DNA of 35,494 bases, taken from assembly GCA_009779995.1 (NCBI GenBank), contig WRDW01000018.1, forward strand, positions 1-35,494, written 5' to 3'. Within the stretch, counting starts at the first letter, position 1. Each line of letters begins with the position of its first letter. The position numbers and the translations under genes were made by a program. The notes beneath the pieces were generated by a model. It was not told the origin of the DNA, made no database searches, and saw nothing but the letters and a program-made list of their open reading frames with translations. This stretch comes from Oscillospiraceae bacterium. Lineage in GTDB: Bacteria > Bacillota > Clostridia > Oscillospirales > Acutalibacteraceae. This document shows, piece by piece, positions 30,663-35,494 of this stretch.

Positions 30663-30691
30663 TTGCGCTCCGCCGCGTTTTATAGTATACT
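30663..30691 (+). promoter_or_regulatory. Promoter of the DUF4234 gene
   Basis: TTGCGC (30663-30668), a 17-base spacer and TATACT (30686-30691). AAGGAAGGAG follows before ATG 30727. Confidence 0.72.
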
Positions 30692-30726
30692 CAGAGTACC
30701 AAGCGAAAGGAAGGAGCGTTTCCACC

Positions 30727-31215
30727 ATGGACCAGCCCCCTTACAACGTCAATGTCAACATCAACCAACCCTACCAACAGCCGTATCAGCAGCCCTACCA
30801 GCAGCCGGTGTTCCAGCCCCCGGCGCAGAAGCTGCCCACCGACCGCAACGTGGTTGTGGTGATACTGCTCAGCTTCGTCACCCTCGGCATCTATTCCCTG
30901 GTGCTCCACTGCAAGCTGGCCAATGAGATCAACCTCACCGCGAAGGCGGACGGCAAGCACACCGTGCACTACATCGGCGCGCTGCTGCTGGGCATGATCA
31001 CCTTCGGCATCTACACCCTGATCTGGACGCACAAGTTCAGCGAGCGCGTGGGCTACGAGGCCGCGCGGCGCAACACGGGCGTCGCCTTCGGCGCGGCGGA
31101 TTACTGGATTTTCAGCGTGCTGCTGGGCTTCACCGTGATCTGCCCGTTCATCTACCTGTACAAGCTACTCCAGGCGACCAACGCGATCAACAACAGCTAC
31201 AACTACTACGGCTAA
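30727..31215 (+). CDS. DUF4234 membrane protein with Pro-Tyr-Gln-Gln repeat N-terminus
   Basis: Residues 13-32 are a low-complexity PYQQ repeat (NQPYQQPYQQPYQQPVFQPP), probably cytoplasmic and disordered. The DUF4234 core follows: RNVVVVILLSFVTLGIYSLVLHCKLANEIN, then GALLLGMITFGIYTLIWTHKF. A third hydrophobic stretch (WIFSVLLGFTVICPFIYLYKL) and a Tyr/Asn-rich tail complete 162 residues. DUF4234 proteins are small membrane proteins of unknown role. A secreted protein gene starts 29 bases downstream and may be cotranscribed. Confidence 0.85.
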   Translation: MDQPPYNVNVNINQPYQQPYQQPYQQPVFQPPAQKLPTDRNVVVVILLSFVTLGIYSLVLHCKLANEINLTAKADGKHTVHYIGALLLGMITFGIYTLIWTHKFSERVGYEAARRNTGVAFGAADYWIFSVLLGFTVICPFIYLYKLLQATNAINNSYNYYG

Positions 31216-31244
31216 AAAAAATTTTTTGAAGGAGGCAATCCCAA

Positions 31245-32141
31245 ATGAAAAAACTGTGTTCTATCCTGCTGGCGCTGTGCATAACGGCAAGCTTCGCCGC
31301 GTTCACAGCCATCCCCGCCGCAGCGGAAGTCAACCCCTACGAGCCCCCGGCCAACCTGGACCAGCTCACCCAGGCCCAGCAGCTGGCATACTTCAATCTT
31401 GTTGTGAATCGTGTTAGGGCGGAAAGGCCGGGGTTTCAGTCTAGAGAGCTGGTGCAAATTGCGGGCTTTCGGTCTTCTCTCGCAGAAGGCGCGATGGACG
31501 GCCTGATCAACGAGGTCGTCAAGCAACTGATGCCTGCCGAGTGGAGACTGCGCACCTTTGAGACGGCGCAATCCAACCAGGGCTGGTTCTTTTCCGAAAA
31601 CGTAAACGCTTCCGACCTGCGCCTGGAGGACATTCTCTCTATCAACAGCAAAAAAGACGGTGACAACTGGATCATTGAGCTGCTGATTCCGGAAGAAACC
31701 AATCCCGGCAAAGGGCTGAGCAGCGCTCATGCCCGCATCGGCCCTGTCGCCACCAGAGAGGAGGTCGTCGCTGACCTTACCGAGGCCGGTATGTTGCTCA
31801 GCGTGAGCAATGCCACTCTACGCTACCACAACGGCTTTGCCCGCGTGACGGTGAACGACCAGGGCCAGGTGATTGCCGGTGCGAACGGCTTCCAGGTGCT
31901 TGTACTGGCCTACAACGCGAGGATCGCCATATTTTCTTTCGACATAGCCGCTTTGCAGAATGCCGAATTTCAGTACGCTCATTTCACCTGGGCCCCGGAG
32001 GAGGGCTTTCCTGAGGCCAACTTCGATGTCGATGGCGTCTCCATTCCTCCCATTCCTCCGCTCACATGGTGGCAGCGCCTGCCAAGCTTATTCCAGTTCA
32101 TCCTGCGCTGGTTCTTCTTCGGCTGGCTTTGGATGAGATAG
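31245..32141 (+). CDS. Secreted or membrane-attached protein of unknown function (298 aa)
   Basis: A clear signal peptide opens the protein (MKKLCSILLALCITASFAAF, cleavage likely after AIPAAA near residue 27). The body is mixed with no family recognised: QLTQAQQLAYFNLVVNRVRAERPGF near residue 40, and segments such as LLSVSNATLRYHNGFARVTV near residue 190. The end is an aromatic, hydrophobic stretch followed by Arg (LFQFILRWFFFGWLWMR) that may hold the protein in the membrane after secretion. AAGGAGG precedes the ATG. Its function cannot be inferred from neighbours beyond a possible operon with the DUF4234 gene. Confidence 0.8.
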   Translation: MKKLCSILLALCITASFAAFTAIPAAAEVNPYEPPANLDQLTQAQQLAYFNLVVNRVRAERPGFQSRELVQIAGFRSSLAEGAMDGLINEVVKQLMPAEWRLRTFETAQSNQGWFFSENVNASDLRLEDILSINSKKDGDNWIIELLIPEETNPGKGLSSAHARIGPVATREEVVADLTEAGMLLSVSNATLRYHNGFARVTVNDQGQVIAGANGFQVLVLAYNARIAIFSFDIAALQNAEFQYAHFTWAPEEGFPEANFDVDGVSIPPIPPLTWWQRLPSLFQFILRWFFFGWLWMR

Positions 32142-32176
32142 CGCACTGCAACGCAATCCCGTTCCATATGAGCCCC

Positions 32177-32387
32177 CTGCTATGCCCCTTCCGCCGAAAG
32201 CGGTCAGCCGCTCACGCGGAAACCACCCCGGCGCTGCGCGCCACCCCTCCACGGAGGGGAAGTATCTGTAGCCATTGGCTGGTGGCTGGCGAAAAGAAAA
32301 TAATTCCCCTCCGTGGAGGGGTGGCGCGCAGCGCCGGGGTGGTCTCCGCGGAGCGGCTGACCGCTTTCGGAAGAAGAGGCATAGCAG
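32177..32387. repeat. About 210-bp imperfect palindrome (MITE-like or interspersed repeat)
   Basis: The left arm (32177-32261) and right arm (32304-32387) are inverted copies, each about 85 bases, around a 42-base centre. They differ at only a few places (for example CTCACGCGGAAACC against CTCCGCGGAGACC). The inner part, CCACCCCGGCGCTGCGCG and CCCTCCACGGAGGGG, is itself rich in short palindromes. The element contains no gene. It fills most of the 325-base stretch between the secreted protein gene and spoIVA. Elements of this look recur in clostridial intergenic regions, to my memory, but copy number in this genome is unknown. Confidence 0.88.
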
Positions 32388-32420
32388 TGCCTGTTCTTTT
32401 ACAAGAAGAAAAGTACACAA

Positions 32421-32452
32421 ACAAGCGGACGGCCACCCGGCCGCCCGCTTGT
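32421..32452 (-). terminator. Terminator of spoIVA
   Basis: A long stem, ACAAGCGGACGGCC (32421-32434) with GGCCGCCCGCTTGT (32439-32452), has one mismatch and a 4-base loop. On the minus strand it is followed by a T-rich tract (TTTGTGTACTTTTC). It starts 14 bases after the spoIVA stop. Confidence 0.8.
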
Positions 32453-32466
32453 GCTATGTTGGGCTA

Positions 32467-33945
32467 TCACAGGATGATGCATATCAGCCCCGAGCACCCC
32501 TCGTTGATGACCTTTTCGATGGTCTCCTGGAACTTCATGCGGGCGTCGGCGGGCATACGGTAGAGCTTGTTGTGCAGGCCCTCGTTCACCAGCTCGTGCA
32601 GGGACTTGCCGAAGATGTTGCTCTCCCAGATGGCGGCGGGGTTCTCCTCGAACTCGTTGAGGAGGTACATGACGAGCTCCTCGCTCTGGCTCTCGCTGCC
32701 GACGATGGGGGCGACCTCCGTGGTGATGTTGGCCCGCATGATGTGCAGCGAGGGCGCGCTGGCCCGCAGGCGCACGCCGTACCTGCCGCCCTGCCGCATG
32801 AGCTCCGGTTCCTCCAGGCGCAGCTCCTCCAGGGAGGGCATGACGATGCCGTAGCCCGTGGCGTCCACCTCGTCGAGGGCGTTCTTGATGCGGTCGTAGC
32901 TTGCTTTCGTGCGGGAGAGCTCCGTGAGCCAGCGCAGCAGGTCCTGCTCGCCGCTGATGTCGAGACCTGTGGACTCTGCCAGGACTTTGTAGAACAGCTC
33001 GGCGATGACGCTCAGCTCCACCACGGCGGAGCCGTCGCTGAGGTTCAGCGCGCCCAGATTCGTGGAATTCACGTGCTCGCTCACCCGCAGGCCCGCCACG
33101 AAGCTCTCGGTGTCGCGCATGACCCGCAGGCCCTTGGCGCAGGCGCGCACGCTGGCGTAGAGGCTCCGGCGCAGCCAGTGCTCGCTCTCCAGGGAAACGA
33201 TCCAGCCGGGCAGGTTCACGCTCACCTCCCGGATGGGGAACTCGAAGAGCACCTGGGAGATGATTTGCTTGATCTGGGGCTCGGTGAGCTGCAGGCAGTT
33301 CACCGGCAGGGCGGGCACGCCGTATTTCGCGCTTAAGGCTTGTGCCATGGCAATTGTCGCGGGGTTTTCCGGGTTGGCGGAGTTGAGCAGCACGATGAAG
33401 GGCTTGCGCAGCTCCTGGAGCTCCTTCACCACGCGCTCCTCGGCCTCGGCGTATTCGTCCCTGGGAATCTCGCTGATGGAGCCGTCGGTGGTGACCACCA
33501 GGCCGATGGTGCTGTGCTCGGTGATCACCTTGCGGGTGCCGATCTCGGCGGCCATGTTGAAGGGGATCTCCTCGTCGAACCAGGGTGTCATCACCATGCG
33601 CGGCTGATCGTTCTCGATGTAGCCCAGGGCGCTGGGCACGATGTAGCCCACGCAGTCGATCATCCTCACCCGGAAGCGCGCGTTGCCGGGCAGGGCGATC
33701 TCCACGGCCTCCTCGGGGATGAACTTGGGCTCCGTGGTCATGATGGTGCGCCCGGAGGCCGACTGCGGCAGCTCATCCTGGGCGCGCCCGCGCCGGGCCT
33801 CGCTCTGGATGTTGGGGATGACCAGGGTATCCATGAACTGCTTGATGAAGGTCGATTTTCCCGTCCTAACGGGCCCCACCACGCCGATGTAGATGTCCCC
33901 CTGGGTGCGCTGGGCGATGTCGTTGTATATGCTGCGTTCTTCCAT
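32467..33945 (-). CDS. spoIVA: Stage IV sporulation protein A, spore coat morphogenetic ATPase
   Basis: The 492-residue protein matches SpoIVA throughout: MEERSIYNDIAQRTQGDIYI start and Walker A GPVRTGKST (24-32). It also has the TTEPKFIPEEAVEI stretch, MIDCVGYIVPSALGY, TTDGSISEIPR, and the C-terminal LYRMPADARMKFQETIEKVINEGCSGLICIIL that directs it to the forespore membrane in Bacillus. SpoIVA hydrolyses ATP to polymerise into the basement layer of the spore coat. Length equals the B. subtilis protein (492). The ribosome site TAGGAGGAG is strong. The expected sigma-E promoter was not evident in the 76 bases upstream. This gene is the strongest evidence that the host forms endospores. Confidence 0.98.
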   Translation of the reverse strand: MEERSIYNDIAQRTQGDIYIGVVGPVRTGKSTFIKQFMDTLVIPNIQSEARRGRAQDELPQSASGRTIMTTEPKFIPEEAVEIALPGNARFRVRMIDCVGYIVPSALGYIENDQPRMVMTPWFDEEIPFNMAAEIGTRKVITEHSTIGLVVTTDGSISEIPRDEYAEAEERVVKELQELRKPFIVLLNSANPENPATIAMAQALSAKYGVPALPVNCLQLTEPQIKQIISQVLFEFPIREVSVNLPGWIVSLESEHWLRRSLYASVRACAKGLRVMRDTESFVAGLRVSEHVNSTNLGALNLSDGSAVVELSVIAELFYKVLAESTGLDISGEQDLLRWLTELSRTKASYDRIKNALDEVDATGYGIVMPSLEELRLEEPELMRQGGRYGVRLRASAPSLHIMRANITTEVAPIVGSESQSEELVMYLLNEFEENPAAIWESNIFGKSLHELVNEGLHNKLYRMPADARMKFQETIEKVINEGCSGLICIIL

Positions 33946-33978
33946 GATGCTCTCCTCCTAATGATGATGTTTTCGGGG

Positions 33979-34023
33979 GACACCCCCCACCCCCTTCGGG
34001 GGTACAAAGGGCCATGGGGTGTC
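33979..34023. repeat. Two-tier hairpin upstream of spoIVA
   Basis: GACACCCC (33979-33986) pairs with GGGGTGTC (34016-34023), enclosing a CCCCC-TTC-GGGGG stem (33990-34002). It begins at the stop codon of the upstream DUF3794 gene and ends 34 bases before spoIVA's ATG. It may attenuate or end transcription between the two genes, though no T run follows on the minus strand. Confidence 0.65.
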
Positions 34024-35494
34024 ACACACACGGGATCAGCAGCATCTGCCCGGCAGTGGCAACGTCGGCGGATAGTTCGTTCTCCTGGCGCACGGCGCTC
34101 ACGGTGGTGCGGTAGCGCTTGGCGATCTCCCACAGGGGCTCGCCGTCGGCGGCGAAGTAGATGGTCAGCGGCGAGCGGCGCGGCGGGTCGCAGGCCTCGT
34201 CCCGGGCGGCGGAGCCCACCACCGTGCGGCTCTCCACCGAGAAGACGTCGCCGAAGGCCGCCAGCTCCATCCGTATCTCCAGCGAATCGCCGGAGGCGCC
34301 GCCCTGCACGCTCAGCAGCTCGATCTCTATTTCTGCCAGGGCGCCGGGTGCGTTTTTCTTCAGCGCGCGCCGGAAGGAGAAGCCCAGCTCCTTCTCGATC
34401 ACGGCCGCCTTGCCCTCGCCGTCGATATACACGGCGGTGGCCTTGACCTTGCCGGCGGCGGCGACCGCGCCGTCCTTCACGATGATTTCCACGGGCAGCA
34501 GTTCGCCGGTGAGCAGCTGCAGGCCCTGTATTTTACCCGGAATGTCGAAGCTCTCGCGGGCGGCAAAGCCCTCGCGGAAGCTCTCCAGCAGCGAACGGGT
34601 CTCCAGGCGGCGGGATTCCAGGGCCACGCCGCACTGGGTGGAATAGGCGTCCTTCACCACGGCCAGCTCCACCGGCGCGTAGGCGCGCACCTCCGCGCCA
34701 ACCCTGGCGCTGACCTCCAGCAGGCGGGCCTCGCCGCTGCCGTCTGCCTTCGGGGCGGCATCCAGCGAGCTGATGCGCAGGCGCAAGGTGTTGGCCGTGA
34801 GCTCCGATACCCCGGCGGCCTCGATAATCTGGCTGATGGGCATGGTATGCAGCACCTGCACGGGCTCCTTCGCGCCCCGGCTTTGGTACATCACGCGCAG
34901 CTCCAGGCTGCCCTTCACCAGCAGCTTGTTCTTGATGGCCTTGACCTCCGTGGCCACGGCCGAGGCGCGGCGCAGCACCACCTGGTCGATGGCGGGGGCC
35001 CCGGCGTCGATCTCGATCACCTCGTTCAATGGGAAGCTCACCGCGTGCAGGGCCTCCAGGCTGGAGAGGCCCACCTGCTCGGCGAGGGCCTGCATCCCCC
35101 CGCCGGCCAGCCCCGTGAGCACGGCGTCCTCCCGGCGGCGGCGCGCCTGCAGCGGGATGGTGAGCATCCCGTGGATGTCAAGCCGGCGCGGGCTGACGGC
35201 ACGGGCATTGGCGTATTCCGCGCGGGCACTGGCTGTCACCGCGCACTGGTCGGTCAGGTTACCCACGTCAGCCCCCCGGCTGAAGGGGTAGCTCTGCTCG
35301 AAGCTCTGCAGCGTGCCGTCCTCGGCGGCGTAGAGCACGGTGATGCGCGCGCTGCCGTCGATGTTTACGCGCTCCCCCGTGGCCTGCACGGCGTGTATCG
35401 AGGGCTCCATGCCGCAGCGCAGGATGCGCAGGATATCCGGGCAATACTCGGGCAGGGTGATGTCGCCGTCCACCGCCTGTTCCAGCTTGCCGTC
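34022..35494 (-). CDS. DUF3794 (SPOCS) and LysM domain spore-associated protein (5' end cut by window edge)
   Basis: The frame continues past the right edge (bases 35474-35494 encode DGKLEQA in frame), so the start is missing. The visible part of about 490 residues has DUF3794/SPOCS repeats. The first contains DITLPEYCPDILRILRCGM and RVNIDGSARITVLY. A second lies around residues 170-270 (the LLVKGSLELRVMY stretch), and there is a third region near 300-400. The C-terminal 50 residues are a LysM domain (YFAADGEPLWEIAKRYRTTVSAVRQEN ... AGQMLLIPCV) that binds peptidoglycan. Such proteins are typically found in spore-forming Clostridia. It lies upstream of spoIVA on the same strand, consistent with a sporulation role, likely in the coat or cortex. 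Confidence 0.9.
   Translation of the reverse strand, partial: DGKLEQAVDGDITLPEYCPDILRILRCGMEPSIHAVQATGERVNIDGSARITVLYAAEDGTLQSFEQSYPFSRGADVGNLTDQCAVTASARAEYANARAVSPRRLDIHGMLTIPLQARRRREDAVLTGLAGGGMQALAEQVGLSSLEALHAVSFPLNEVIEIDAGAPAIDQVVLRRASAVATEVKAIKNKLLVKGSLELRVMYQSRGAKEPVQVLHTMPISQIIEAAGVSELTANTLRLRISSLDAAPKADGSGEARLLEVSARVGAEVRAYAPVELAVVKDAYSTQCGVALESRRLETRSLLESFREGFAARESFDIPGKIQGLQLLTGELLPVEIIVKDGAVAAAGKVKATAVYIDGEGKAAVIEKELGFSFRRALKKNAPGALAEIEIELLSVQGGASGDSLEIRMELAAFGDVFSVESRTVVGSAARDEACDPPRRSPLTIYFAADGEPLWEIAKRYRTTVSAVRQENELSADVATAGQMLLIPCV

Noticed and set aside
30777-30820. Short tandem repeat (PYQQ-coding DNA) as a CRISPR or minisatellite
   Set aside because: It is an in-frame 12-base amino-acid repeat inside the DUF4234 gene, with no spacers. 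No CRISPR array or cas gene was seen anywhere in the window.

Overview
The window looks like a chromosomal segment of a GC-rich, anaerobic, endospore-forming Clostridia-type Firmicute, probably gut-associated or an uncultured lineage. The evidence is SpoIVA and a DUF3794/LysM spore protein, oxygen-sensitive enzymes (a glycyl radical enzyme with its activase, and a tungsten/molybdenum aldehyde ferredoxin oxidoreductase), AGGAGG-type ribosome binding sites, and several sigma-A promoters at or near TTGACA-17-TATAAT. Species cannot be read from the sequence.

Layout. 1-1321: the end of an integrated mobile element. Its tyrosine integrase is cut by the window edge and lies next to the 3' end of a tRNA-Leu(GAG), the probable integration site. 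1504-2546: an IS30-family transposase broken by a frameshift. 2670-7748 (minus): an aldehyde ferredoxin oxidoreductase operon from a consensus promoter, in the order AOR, 2x[4Fe-4S] ferredoxin, MoaD/ThiS-like protein ending in Gly-Gly, a 62-residue membrane protein, a DUF362 protein, and a ThiF/MoeB-like adenylyltransferase. 7890-12551 (plus): a KimA-like potassium transporter, an ABC exporter, and a PIN-domain protein with a small partner. 12610-16396: a GPH sugar:cation symporter diverging from an unknown 500-residue membrane protein that is followed by a CDP-alcohol phosphatidyltransferase. 16400-17572 (minus): a small DUF6054-like protein and an FMN-binding split-barrel protein.

17605-24401 (minus) is the most unusual region. 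A CxE-type glycyl radical enzyme has its own consensus promoter. It is followed tightly by a rhomboid-like protein, an uncalled 51-residue four-cysteine protein resembling the small Fe-S subunits of some glycyl radical enzymes, two signal- or lipobox-bearing nucleosidase-fold proteins, the radical-SAM activase, and a Nudix hydrolase. Upstream on the same strand are dnaE and a Nudix-NTF2 fusion, then a GH2 glycosidase.

30727-32141 (plus): a DUF4234 membrane protein and a secreted protein of unknown function. 32142-32466 holds a roughly 210-bp imperfect palindrome and the spoIVA terminator. 32467-35494 (minus): spoIVA and a DUF3794/LysM protein cut by the right edge.

The AOR operon appears self-contained: enzyme, electron carrier, and an adenylyltransferase/ubiquitin-like sulfur-carrier pair. 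The glycyl radical operon likewise holds catalytic subunit, candidate Fe-S subunit and activase. It also carries membrane or extracytoplasmic partners whose link to the enzyme is not explained by known systems. Identifications rest on recognised motifs; no database search was possible.
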